Shown here piece after piece: positions 37,467-45,315 of a stretch of 64,000 nt of DNA (position 1 is the stretch's first letter; each line of letters starts with the position of its first letter). This stretch comes from Pedobacter frigiditerrae (lineage in GTDB: Bacteria; Bacteroidota; Bacteroidia; Sphingobacteriales; Sphingobacteriaceae): assembly GCF_004331645.1 (NCBI RefSeq), contig NZ_SJSK01000006.1, positions 124,001 to 188,000 of the forward strand, read 5' to 3'. The translations under genes and the position numbers were made by a program. The notes under the pieces were generated by a model that was given only the letters and a program-made list of their open reading frames with translations, was not told the origin of the DNA and searched no databases.

Positions 37467-38915
37467 TTATTTAATTCTTTTTCTTATTTCTGCTAATGTT
37501 TGGTCAATTAAAAGTTTTCCATCTCTAAAAACCTCATCTAATTCTCCATTTTGTTCATCATCCCAATTCACTTGGTCAACAAGTTTATATTTTCCATTTT
37601 CTATCTCAATTTTCATTAATCCTTTTGCAGATTTTTTTGTTCCATCATCAGTAATTGGGTCTTTAAAAATCTCTCTGCCATCTCCATTAACCTCTCCATA
37701 AGTAGCTTTCATCGCAAAGCCAAAAGTATCTCTAGTATTATATTGATAAGTAAAAGACCCTATACCTAATACAACATTTGTTGAAGCAATTCCTTTTTCT
37801 TTTAATCTTTCGCAGATTTGGGTTGCTCTTTCAATGGTTATACTATCTCCATAAATAGCACCAATTTGAGGAATTAATTCTTTAAATCCTTTGGCATTTG
37901 TTGTACCTCCAAAACAGTCCCATAACAATTCAATTACTCCCTTTTTTTCTTCTGTTGTTTTACCTTTTGGATTACCACAAATAATATCTATAGGGTCTCC
38001 GCTATCAGGTCTAATTACAACTTTCCCCTCTCTATTTATTATTTCTTGTTTTAGTTTAGGTAAATAATCTGTCAATACTTTCCATAAATCCCAAGTGTCT
38101 GAAACAATGGATAATATTCCTTTTGGATACACTTCACAAATTAGTCTTCTAAAAGTCTCTAATTCACCTTCAGTAGTACCCATACACATAACCGAATGCT
38201 CGGTAGCTGCCACAGATCCACCAATTAATTCGTTATCTGAATTAGCATTATAGTATTTTTCTAAAAAATCAATAGCTGGAATAGTGTCTGTACCAGTAAA
38301 ACTAAGTAAGTGACCGCTAGATGAGCAAACTCCTGATTCAATTCCTGACATACCCCTCATCGAGAAATCATGTCCTTGCCAATCTACAAATTCAGGTATT
38401 GAAGAAGTTTCAATAGCAAATTTATCAAGTACTTTTCTATATTGTTTAGCAATAGTTGCAGAAGTACATGGCATCCAAATTACGGCAGATAGCAATGTTT
38501 CAAAATAGTTGGTAAGCCAAAAGAACTCTGCTTTGGTATTATACATTGTAAACATAGGCACCCTCATTGGAACTGAAATCCCTTCTGGTAGCGCTTTAAA
38601 AACCATTGGTATATAGCCTAGGTCATGTAGTGCTTCTATGTGCGCTGTACCAACTTGGTTTTCTCCTAAGTAATTATTTATTCGTCTATTATATTCTTTA
38701 ATTACTTTTTCTTTAGGTTGTTTAAAAAAGTAGTTATCAAAATCTTCTAGAATATATTTTTTTATGAAATACTGTAAGCCAAAAAATACTACCTCCTCAA
38801 TATTTTCTATTCTGCTTTTTCTGGGTGTCCAGTTAGAATATACTAAAGTTGTTCCTTCTGGATATTGTCTGCGATGGTCAACTTTATAACCGTCTGTTAA
38901 TAATAGTGGGTTCAT
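37467..38915 (-). CDS. Nicotinamide phosphoribosyltransferase-family protein (NadV/Namat-like)
   Basis: A 482-residue NAMPT-family enzyme. Substrate-site signatures match the family: DGYKVDHRRQYPEGT near the start, TEHSVMC with the catalytic-loop His (about 243), VIRPDSGDP (about 311-319), and GIGSFTYQY and FAMKATYG later. Classical members condense nicotinamide with PRPP to NMN. In phage NARP1 a protein annotated this way joins nicotinamide to ADP-ribose pyrophosphate, giving NAD+ directly; sequence alone does not separate the two. It is last in a four-gene operon, overlapping the macrodomain gene by 4 bases (ATGA), and ends 2 bases from the convergent phosphodiesterase gene. Confidence 0.92.
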   Translation of the reverse strand: MNPLLLTDGYKVDHRRQYPEGTTLVYSNWTPRKSRIENIEEVVFFGLQYFIKKYILEDFDNYFFKQPKEKVIKEYNRRINNYLGENQVGTAHIEALHDLGYIPMVFKALPEGISVPMRVPMFTMYNTKAEFFWLTNYFETLLSAVIWMPCTSATIAKQYRKVLDKFAIETSSIPEFVDWQGHDFSMRGMSGIESGVCSSSGHLLSFTGTDTIPAIDFLEKYYNANSDNELIGGSVAATEHSVMCMGTTEGELETFRRLICEVYPKGILSIVSDTWDLWKVLTDYLPKLKQEIINREGKVVIRPDSGDPIDIICGNPKGKTTEEKKGVIELLWDCFGGTTNAKGFKELIPQIGAIYGDSITIERATQICERLKEKGIASTNVVLGIGSFTYQYNTRDTFGFAMKATYGEVNGDGREIFKDPITDDGTKKSAKGLMKIEIENGKYKLVDQVNWDDEQNGELDEVFRDGKLLIDQTLAEIRKRIK

Positions 38916-39430
38916 ATATTTTGTTTTATAAGATTGTTATATATTGTTAGATTTTCTTCATCAAAACACACAAGTATGATTCTTTTAAATGATTCTATAT
39001 TTTTAAAATTTTTAATCGTTTTCAATGCTATTTCAGCAGCCTTTAATTTAGGGAAGTGATAAATTCCAGTACTGATATTTGGGAATGCAATCGTTTCAAT
39101 ATTATAGTTAAAAGCTATTTCTAAACTATTTTGATAACAATTTGCCAAGAGGGTATTAGTTTTAGGATTTTCGCCATTCCAAACTGGCCCAACGGTATGA
39201 ATTACAAATTTACAAGGAAGATTCCCCGCAGTTGTAATGACGGCTTCACCAACTTTACAGCCACCTTGTCTATTACGAATGGTAATGCATTCTTCTAATA
39301 TTTTCTTGCCTCCTTTTCTATGGATTGCGCCATCAACACCTCCACCACCGAGCAAAGAAGTATTAGCCGCATTAACTATAGCGTCTAATTCAAATTCAGT
39401 AATATCTGTTTTAATTACTTCTATAATCAT
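38912..39430 (-). CDS. Macrodomain ADP-ribose hydrolase/binder
   Basis: A 172-residue single macrodomain. It has the ADP-ribose-binding motifs DAIVNAANTSLLGGGGVDGAIH (about 16-37, shown in part: VNAANTSLLGGGGVDG) and FPNISTGIYHFP (about 115-126). Relatives (YmdB/MacroD types) release O-acetyl-ADP-ribose acetate or remove ADP-ribose from proteins or nucleic acid. It overlaps both neighbours by 4 bases, so translation is probably coupled. In this operon it could supply free ADP-ribose to the synthetase/transferase pair; this is inferred. Confidence 0.93.
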   Translation of the reverse strand: MIIEVIKTDITEFELDAIVNAANTSLLGGGGVDGAIHRKGGKKILEECITIRNRQGGCKVGEAVITTAGNLPCKFVIHTVGPVWNGENPKTNTLLANCYQNSLEIAFNYNIETIAFPNISTGIYHFPKLKAAEIALKTIKNFKNIESFKRIILVCFDEENLTIYNNLIKQNI

Positions 39431-39972
39431 TTCGTTTTGATTAATTCATCTCTTACTTCCATTAATGCAAAGCCCAAAAGGTTAAGTCCATTCCATTTTT
39501 CAGGAATTGTGGCATTTGGATGGTCATGGGTCAAGCCAATTCCCCAAATTGTATCATTGGGGCTTGCTTCAACCAATACTCTTTTTTGTGTTTGTTGTAA
39601 AAATTCTTTTAATTTAGGATGCTGAATAAACTTATAATAATTGCCTTGTTTTACAATCTGATAACGATTTCTCAACCAAAGCTCATCACTATAGTTTTTT
39701 ACTTCTCTGCCTAATTTTTTAGCTTCTGCAGGGGATTTTGCTTTTAAGATTTTTGCTAAAGTATCTTCATCGTTAAATAAACTTGCTTTTTTAGCCATCA
39801 TCCAATGTTCTGCGGTTTGATAGGTAATTTCGTCAACTGTAAAAGGACTCAGGTACCATTGACTTAAACAAGTTTTGGTAATCCTACTAGTTGTTGGATT
39901 TCCATCTCCCCAGAAAAAAAGAAATTTCTGAGCTTTATTTTCCTGTATAAATTTTTCAAGATTATAGTTCAT
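39427..39972 (-). CDS. NADAR-family (YbiA-like) protein
   Basis: A 181-residue NADAR domain (NAD/ADP-ribose-associated). Typical elements: LFFWGDGNP, LSQWYLSPFTVDEITYQTAEHWMMAKKA (about 36-63; key part YQTAEHWMMA), KAKSPAEAKKLGREV and DTIWGIGL with the conserved Trp/Gly. Family members act as N-glycosidases, on riboflavin-pathway intermediates in YbiA and, in some NADAR proteins, removing ADP-ribose from guanine in DNA. It begins 5 bases after the PRPP-synthetase-like gene and overlaps the macrodomain gene by 4 bases. Confidence 0.92.
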   Translation of the reverse strand: MNYNLEKFIQENKAQKFLFFWGDGNPTTSRITKTCLSQWYLSPFTVDEITYQTAEHWMMAKKASLFNDEDTLAKILKAKSPAEAKKLGREVKNYSDELWLRNRYQIVKQGNYYKFIQHPKLKEFLQQTQKRVLVEASPNDTIWGIGLTHDHPNATIPEKWNGLNLLGFALMEVRDELIKTK

Positions 39973-39977
39973 GGTTT

Positions 39978-40799
39978 CTACAATTTGAATGTGGTTAATT
40001 TTTCATTGATAATATCTTTAACAGAATTAGTCGTAAAAATTTGTTCGAAGCAATTGCCAAGTTCTGAAAAGCCCTTACTAAAAATGCCGTGGCTTACAGC
40101 TAAGTACAATTTTCCAGCATTTTTATTTTTAAGTTCTTCAGCCAAGCCAATAAATGTTCCGCCACCATCACAAATGTCATCAACAATTAAACAATCCTTT
40201 CCCTGTAAATCATCAGCATACACTTTAAATCCAGATAATTTTCCTGTTTTAACATCTCTGCTTTTGCTACACTCAACTACTCCAACACCTCCTAAATATT
40301 CCGAAACTTTATATATTTTTTTTAAAGCTCCACCATCTGGTGAAATCAATAAAATGTCACCATTAATTTTATCGACAACATGTTTTATAAATTGATGGTT
40401 TGTAATTACCTCGCCGTTGTTTAAGAGTGCTGGTGTAACTTCAGAGTGCGCATCAAAAATGATAACTTTTTTAAAGTTTAAATGATTGATGATATCAGCA
40501 TAAACTTTTACTGATAACGGTTCTCCTGCAATCATAACCCTATCTTGGCGTGAGGAAGGGAAATATGGGATGTATAAATCAGAAATTATGGCTCCCATTC
40601 TTTGCAAGGCATCTACAGCTAGGCAAAGCAATCCTAAATCATTAAATGAATTTAATCGATGAGTAATAGAGACTTTTTCATCTAAACTGAAGTCTGTCGA
40701 TATTTTAATATGTGGTTCACCCCCAGAAAAGGTAAAGCTTTTAAAGCGTATTTCTTCACCTTTTAAAGGTTTGAAATTTGGGTCTAGATTAAGTATCAT
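39978..40799 (-). CDS. Short divergent PRPP-synthetase homologue of the NAD operon (possible ADPR-PP synthetase)
   Basis: A 273-residue member of the ribose-phosphate pyrophosphokinase fold, about 40 residues shorter than the canonical enzyme encoded at 57687. Equivalent motifs are altered: FTFSGGEPHI (canonical FSDGE), PYFPSSRQDR (PYYGLSRQDR), FDAHSEVTPAL (DLHAAQIQGFF) and LIVDDICDGGGTF at 204-216 (DDICDTAGT). Such genes pair with nadV in NrtR-controlled NAD salvage operons. In phage NARP1 the equivalent gene, annotated as ribose-phosphate pyrophosphokinase, pyrophosphorylates ADP-ribose. Either substrate is possible here. It is first in the operon, 26 bases downstream of a consensus promoter. 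Confidence 0.88.
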   Translation of the reverse strand: MILNLDPNFKPLKGEEIRFKSFTFSGGEPHIKISTDFSLDEKVSITHRLNSFNDLGLLCLAVDALQRMGAIISDLYIPYFPSSRQDRVMIAGEPLSVKVYADIINHLNFKKVIIFDAHSEVTPALLNNGEVITNHQFIKHVVDKINGDILLISPDGGALKKIYKVSEYLGGVGVVECSKSRDVKTGKLSGFKVYADDLQGKDCLIVDDICDGGGTFIGLAEELKNKNAGKLYLAVSHGIFSKGFSELGNCFEQIFTTNSVKDIINEKLTTFKL

Positions 40800-40808
40800 A
40801 ATCTTTTA

Positions 40809-40829
40809 TTTGCGTAATATTTACACAAA
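40809..40829. promoter_or_regulatory. NrtR-type operator overlapping the -7 box of the NAD operon
   Basis: TTTGCGTAA, 3 bases, TTACACAAA: 9-bp arms with one mismatch. It shares the TGCGTAA-N3-TTACGCA core with the sites at 40858-40880 and 41572-41588 and covers the last four bases of the TAACTTTG box. Confidence 0.75.
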
Positions 40830-40856
40830 GTTATAAGGATAATTTTAATCTCCAAA
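40826..40856 (-). promoter_or_regulatory. Consensus promoter of the NAD/ADP-ribose operon
   Basis: On the minus strand TTTG (40853-40856), a 19-base spacer and TAACTTTG (40826-40833) fit the Bacteroidetes -33/-7 consensus exactly. It drives the synthetase, NADAR, macrodomain and transferase genes and is bracketed by two copies of the NrtR-type palindrome. Confidence 0.8.
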
Positions 40857-40857
40857 T

Positions 40858-40880
40858 TTTTGCGTAAAAATTACGCAAAA
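40858..40880. promoter_or_regulatory. NrtR-type operator abutting the -33 box
   Basis: TTTTGCGTAA, AAA, TTACGCAAAA: perfect 10-bp arms with a 3-base spacer. It overlaps the final codons of the nrtR-like gene and ends one base from the TTTG box. Confidence 0.8.
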
Positions 40881-41563
40881 TTAATATCAAATAGGAAACC
40901 TTCTTTTGTTAATTTATTGTATTTCAGTTTGTTAAATTTAAATAATTTAGCTGGTCTTCCATTTTTTTTATTCCCAAATTTTTCAGTTTCTTCTACAATC
41001 CCAAAACTTAAAATCTTTTTTCTAAAGTTTCTCCTATCTATTTCTTTGTCAAGTATAGTGCAATAAAGGTTTTCTAATTCAGAAAAGAGAAACTCCTTGG
41101 GTAGCAAGTCAAATCCAATTGGTTGATAGGTTAATTTATTTTGAAGCCTTTGGTGGGCAGTTTTTAGAATAATGTCATGGTCAAAAGCTAGTTTGGGAAG
41201 TTCTGCGAAGGAGAACCACTTAGCATCTTCTGCATCGCTATCAGCTTTTAAAATAAGTTTTGTAGAGTTTACTAAAGCAAAGTAAGCTACTGAAATTACC
41301 CTAAACCTTGGGTCTCTATCTAAATCATCCCCAAAAGTATAAAGTTGTTCAAGATAGTTTACTTTAATCCCTGTTTCTTCTTTAAGCTCTCTATTTACTG
41401 CATTTATTATCGTTTCATTATCTTTAATAAAGCCACCAACTAAAGCCCACTGGTTTTTTAATACGCCGTATTTTTGCTTTATTAATAACACATTTAAACT
41501 ATTCTCGCTATAACCAAAAACTATAGCATCAACAGCTATCTTTATATTTTGTTCTAGTTCCAT
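40871..41563 (-). CDS. nrtR: NrtR-like regulator (Nudix domain plus winged helix)
   Basis: A 230-residue protein. Residues about 10-140 form a Nudix domain with an intact Nudix box (GFIKDNE...RELKEETGI at about 45-67). Residues about 150-225 form the winged HTH typical of NrtR (LLPKEFLFSELENLY, then LDKEIDRRNFRKKI and GRPAKLFKF). NrtR proteins repress NAD-synthesis and salvage genes and release DNA on binding ADP-ribose or related compounds; an intact box could also mean residual hydrolase activity. The gene lies 71 bases upstream of the operon it probably controls and has the same palindrome in its own promoter. An AraR-like sugar sensor of the same architecture is the main alternative; the context favours NrtR. 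Confidence 0.88.
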   Translation of the reverse strand: MELEQNIKIAVDAIVFGYSENSLNVLLIKQKYGVLKNQWALVGGFIKDNETIINAVNRELKEETGIKVNYLEQLYTFGDDLDRDPRFRVISVAYFALVNSTKLILKADSDAEDAKWFSFAELPKLAFDHDIILKTAHQRLQNKLTYQPIGFDLLPKEFLFSELENLYCTILDKEIDRRNFRKKILSFGIVEETEKFGNKKNGRPAKLFKFNKLKYNKLTKEGFLFDINFA

Positions 41564-41571
41564 TTTTAATA

Positions 41572-41588
41572 TGCGTAAAGTTTACGCA
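41572..41588. promoter_or_regulatory. NrtR-type operator upstream of nrtR
   Basis: TGCGTAA, AGT, TTACGCA: perfect 7-bp arms (8-bp when centred on one base), starting 9 bases upstream of the nrtR start codon and overlapping the end of its -7 box. Confidence 0.8.
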
Positions 41589-41594
41589 AAAATA
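41587..41594 (-). promoter_or_regulatory. -7 box of nrtR
   Basis: TATTTTTG on the minus strand fits TAnnTTTG, 23 bases upstream of the nrtR ATG. A matching TTG box is not clear. Overlap with the palindrome implies autoregulation. Confidence 0.55.
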
Positions 41595-41672
41595 ATAATT
41601 TACAATAGGTAAATCTAATTCGACGATGATTTATTAATCAAGCAATTTTGAGCTAATAGATATTGGTTGTTT

Positions 41673-41744
41673 AAAATTTTAGGCTTAACTTATACTCAAA
41701 AAATTGATGGCAAGGAGAAGGTGTTGAGTCCGGTTTTGAAATAA
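41673..41744 (+). pseudogene. 3'-end remnant of a phosphodiesterase gene (right copy of island-flanking repeat)
   Basis: This segment would encode KILGLTYTQK, then IDGKEKV and a stop, nearly the same C-terminus as the gene ending at 37464. One A is missing from an A-run (five here, six there), which breaks the frame. Of 12 substitutions against the left copy most are synonymous, so the remnant evolved as a working gene before it was cut off. No upstream part of such a gene is present here. Confidence 0.85.
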
Positions 41745-41847
41745 ATTTCTGCTATTTATTTGGCTATGTAAAGCATTGGCTTTATATACTTAGAAGACCT
41801 TCCTCCAAATGCTCTTATTCCCTCATTAAATCAATGTCATTAGGCTA

Positions 41848-41860
41848 ACAAACGTTTGCG
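41848..41860. promoter_or_regulatory. LacI/PurR-like operator 1 upstream of second susC
   Basis: ACAAACGTTTGCG, an almost complete palindrome centred on AAACGTTT. It is the exact reverse complement of the site at 41985-41997 and resembles the PurR/LacI operator pattern GCAAACGTTTGC. Confidence 0.55.
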
Positions 41861-41984
41861 TTGAGTTTGTTACATAAGTTTACGTTATGCTAACGCTAAT
41901 AATTTGAATTCAAGATAAATATCGCTGTTATATGGCTTTCTAAGCTTAGAGGCAATTAAATAACCATGCCTATCTTTTAATCTC

Positions 41985-41997
41985 CGCAAACGTTTGT
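41985..41997. promoter_or_regulatory. LacI/PurR-like operator 2 upstream of second susC
   Basis: CGCAAACGTTTGT, reverse complement of operator 1, 137 bases away and 93 bases before the susC start. A third, partial copy (CAAACGTTAA) lies at 42064-42073. Confidence 0.55.
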
Positions 41998-42089
41998 GTT
42001 TTTTAACTACTGCTATTGTTAATAGATTAGGTTGCCGTAGTAGAAATACGATGGCACAACTAACCAAACGTTAATTAAAAAAACTGTTT

Positions 42090-45000
42090 ATGAAATGTAA
42101 TTTTACACTTTTTAAAGGTGTGTTATGTTTGTTGATTTTATTGTCGCAAGGCATAAATGGCTTGGCAAATACTTTTCCAAAAGTACAGCAAACAAGCAAA
42201 AACACCAAAACTCCCGTAATAGTACGTGGTACTGTTAAGGACAAACAAGGGCCATTGCCCGGCGTTAGCATATCGGTAAAAGGCAAAACGGCACAAGGCA
42301 CAGTTACTGCTTCTGATGGTAGCTTCAGTATTTCCGTAGAACCTACAGATGTACTTGTATTTTCTATGATTGGATATGAAAAGAAAGAAGTTACTGTCGG
42401 TAACAACACCGTTCTGAACGTAATTTTAAATGATAACTTATCAAAGCTAGATGAAGTTGTAGTGGTAGGATATCAAAAGCAAAGTTTACGTAAGGCAACA
42501 GGAGCAATTCAGGTAATTGATGCTGCACAAATTCAAAATTTACCGGCTCCTAGTTTTGAGGGTCTATTGCAAGGTCGTGTATCTGGTATCAACATTCAAA
42601 ACTTTTCCGGAGAGCCAGGCGTTAGAAACACATTTACTGTAAGAGGGAACTCTACAATCTCAGGAGATTTAAATGCTGATAATTTAGATTTGGCAAGAAC
42701 TTTAAGTACACCATTATTTATCATTGATGGTATTCCATTATCGGTTACAGATTTAGAAGGTTCGTCGGCAACAGGCTCTAATTATTTAGCGGGTATAAAT
42801 ACAAACGATATAGAAAGTATTGTAGTGCAAAAAGATGCTGCAGCTACCGCTATTTGGGGCTCAAGAGGTGCAAATGGAGTAATTGTAATTAAGACCAAAA
42901 GAGGAGCAACAGGTAAGCCAGTTGTTAGGTTATCGTATTATACTGGAGTAACAGAAAGGCCAGAATTGCAAACCACTTATGCTGGTGCTCAAGAACGTCA
43001 GCAGAAATTAGATTTGATGAGAGCCTATGGAACTTATGATCAGATGGCTAACATCCCTCAAATTTTATCTGACAGTTTAAATACCTCTTTTAATAATGCA
43101 ACAGATTGGCAAGATCTATTTTATAAGTCTGGCAGAATAAGTAACTATGATGTTAACGTATCTGCTGGTAACGATTTATTAAATTACCGACTATCATTAA
43201 ATTATTATGATGAAGATGGTATAGTTAGAAATACAGGATTCCAAAGATATTCCTTCAGGAGTAACTTTGATTTTAAATTATCTCCAGCCGTTAATACGAA
43301 TATAATTTTGGCAGCGTCAAGGTCGGCTAGAAAAAGAGGTTTGGGAAGAGGTAGAGATGAAGTGGTTCCAGTTAGTGCAACTTCAATGCCATCGTCTTTT
43401 GTTAAATTAACACCTCAGGATTACGATTTTTATTATGGTCAGTATGATAAATTAAAAGATGTCAATCAAACAGATCAGCTTAGTATCTACAGTCAAACTA
43501 ATGTAGATATTGTTAAGGGGTTACAATATTCATTACAAGGTTCATTATCTGGTAATTTTGATAATAGAGATCGCTTTCAGCCAGCAGAATTAGACGCTAA
43601 TGGAGTTTCATTTGCTTCAAGTGATAAGTCAAGTTACTTTAGCTATTACCTGGCAAATGTTTTAACTTTTTCTAAAATCATAAACAAAGATCACAGTTTT
43701 AATTTAGTGGGTATTCAATCTTTTCAAAGTGACCAACGCCGTAAAACTTTTGTGCAAGGTTATAATGTGCCTACTGATGATATCAAAGTAGTACAAGGAA
43801 TCCCTCAGCAAGATTTATCTGGTTATTCAAATTTTGAGAAAGCAAACTTATTATCTGTTGCCGCTCAATTTTCTTATGATTATAAATCAAAATATATTTT
43901 AAATGCATCTTACAGAGCAGATGCTTCATCAAGGTTTGGAAAAGATACAAAATGGGGTTATTTCCCAGCTGCATCATTAGCGTGGGTCGCATCAGAAGAA
44001 GCATTTCTTAAAAAAATCACCTGGTTAGATTTATTTAAAATTAGAGGAAGTTATGGTTTATCTGGCACTTTACCTGATAACTTTTATGCCCCTTTTAATA
44101 CCTGGGATGTAGGTACTCAAAGTTATGATGGTGTAATAACGGCATTCCCATCGTTTTCAAATCCATTAACACAACCAAACTTAACTTGGAATAAATCTGA
44201 TCAGGCTAATATTGGAGCAGATATTTACATGTTCAAAAACAGGGTTAACTTAACGGTAGATTTTTATCGCAAACAAACAAAAAATCCAATACTTTCTTTC
44301 CCATTCCCTTCGTATACAGGATATAGCCAAGTTTCTTATAATGTACCTTTAAAAATACTAAATGAAGGTATTGATATCTCCCTACAAACTAGAAATTTAC
44401 CACAAACAAGCAAGTTGCAATGGTTAACCAATGTTAACTTTAGTTTTAACAAGAACCGTTTAGCGTCTTTGCCTAATGGCAATAAAAGCTTTTATGCTGA
44501 TAGTCGTGGATATAATCAGCAATTATATTTCACTGTAGGAGGGCCGGTGTATGGTTGGGCACAAATGATCTATAAAGGAGTATATAACAATACGGGTCAA
44601 ATACCTGTTAATCCACTTACTGGTAAATACATTACTTACTTTAAAGGAAATTATGTGGTAAAACCCGGTGCTCCAATTTGGGCAGATGTAAATGGCGATT
44701 ATGATGTTTGGAGCGATGAAGATAAAGGTGCTGCAGACGGAGATTTACGTCGTACAGGAGATCCAAATCCAAAAGTAACTGGTGGTATCTATAACGAGTT
44801 TACCTATAAAAACTTTTCACTTAGTATTTTGGGAACTTTTACATTGGGTAGAGATATCATCAATACTTACAAGTCTAATCAATTTGCCAACATTTTTAAT
44901 TTTGGAAACTTAACAACTTTTGCTGGTCAACGCTTGCCAGATTTAACGGGTGTAAATTATTGGACTCCTGGTAGAGCAAAAGACCCTAATTATTCTGCAG

Positions 45001-45305
45001 GTTTTCCAGCTGTGAGTCCATTTGGTCCAAGTTATTATCAGTTCTTGCCTTTTAGTACTTTATGGAATGAAAAAGGAGATTACTTTAAAATCAAAACCAT
45101 CACTTTCGGTTATACGCTAAATCCAAAATGGCTTACTAAAGCGAAAATTAAAAGTGCTCGTATTTATGGTACAATGGATAATGTTTATGGTTTTCAATCT
45201 GCCACAGTGCCAGATGCAGAACTAATTACCCCACAAGGTGAGTATACTGGTGGGGGATATCCAATACCAAAAAAATACACATTTGGTTTAGAGTTCACAT
45301 TTTAA
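42090..45305 (+). CDS. SusC/RagA-family TonB-linked outer-membrane transporter (second locus)
   Basis: A 1071-residue TonB-dependent transporter: signal peptide (to about residue 27, GLANT), CarboxypepD-like domain (VRGTVKDKQGPLPGVSIS), TonB-box/plug region (DEVVVVGYQKQ, LQGRVSGINIQNF, IDGIPL, ATAIWGSRGANGV) and barrel ending GLEFTF. It pairs with the SusD gene 10 bases downstream. No degradative enzyme is inside this operon, so the substrate is open; the fucosidase gene after the terminator is one hint. Two LacI/PurR-like palindromes lie upstream. Confidence 0.94.
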   Translation: MKCNFTLFKGVLCLLILLSQGINGLANTFPKVQQTSKNTKTPVIVRGTVKDKQGPLPGVSISVKGKTAQGTVTASDGSFSISVEPTDVLVFSMIGYEKKEVTVGNNTVLNVILNDNLSKLDEVVVVGYQKQSLRKATGAIQVIDAAQIQNLPAPSFEGLLQGRVSGINIQNFSGEPGVRNTFTVRGNSTISGDLNADNLDLARTLSTPLFIIDGIPLSVTDLEGSSATGSNYLAGINTNDIESIVVQKDAAATAIWGSRGANGVIVIKTKRGATGKPVVRLSYYTGVTERPELQTTYAGAQERQQKLDLMRAYGTYDQMANIPQILSDSLNTSFNNATDWQDLFYKSGRISNYDVNVSAGNDLLNYRLSLNYYDEDGIVRNTGFQRYSFRSNFDFKLSPAVNTNIILAASRSARKRGLGRGRDEVVPVSATSMPSSFVKLTPQDYDFYYGQYDKLKDVNQTDQLSIYSQTNVDIVKGLQYSLQGSLSGNFDNRDRFQPAELDANGVSFASSDKSSYFSYYLANVLTFSKIINKDHSFNLVGIQSFQSDQRRKTFVQGYNVPTDDIKVVQGIPQQDLSGYSNFEKANLLSVAAQFSYDYKSKYILNASYRADASSRFGKDTKWGYFPAASLAWVASEEAFLKKITWLDLFKIRGSYGLSGTLPDNFYAPFNTWDVGTQSYDGVITAFPSFSNPLTQPNLTWNKSDQANIGADIYMFKNRVNLTVDFYRKQTKNPILSFPFPSYTGYSQVSYNVPLKILNEGIDISLQTRNLPQTSKLQWLTNVNFSFNKNRLASLPNGNKSFYADSRGYNQQLYFTVGGPVYGWAQMIYKGVYNNTGQIPVNPLTGKYITYFKGNYVVKPGAPIWADVNGDYDVWSDEDKGAADGDLRRTGDPNPKVTGGIYNEFTYKNFSLSILGTFTLGRDIINTYKSNQFANIFNFGNLTTFAGQRLPDLTGVNYWTPGRAKDPNYSAGFPAVSPFGPSYYQFLPFSTLWNEKGDYFKIKTITFGYTLNPKWLTKAKIKSARIYGTMDNVYGFQSATVPDAELITPQGEYTGGGYPIPKKYTFGLEFTF

Positions 45306-45315
45306 TTTATAGATC

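Larger units (their letters stand above)
41564..42089. other. Intergenic region: nrtR promoter, gene remnant, susC operators
   Basis: 526 bases without an intact gene. From left to right it holds the nrtR operator and -7 box, a 72-base remnant of a phosphodiesterase gene, a featureless AT-rich part, and two LacI/PurR-like palindromes before the second susC. No perfect promoter for that susC was found. Confidence 0.7.

Noticed and set aside
37467..41563. Complete toxin-antitoxin system of the DarTG type
   Set aside because: A macrodomain and a NADAR gene are present, but no ADP-ribosyltransferase toxin gene lies beside them.
37465..41672. Prophage or integrative element with its own integrase
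   Set aside because: No integrase, transposase or structural phage gene is present between the repeats; only the repeats suggest insertion.
41885..42067. A 60-codon minus-strand frame upstream of the second susC
   Set aside because: It overlaps the operator palindromes and has no coding character.
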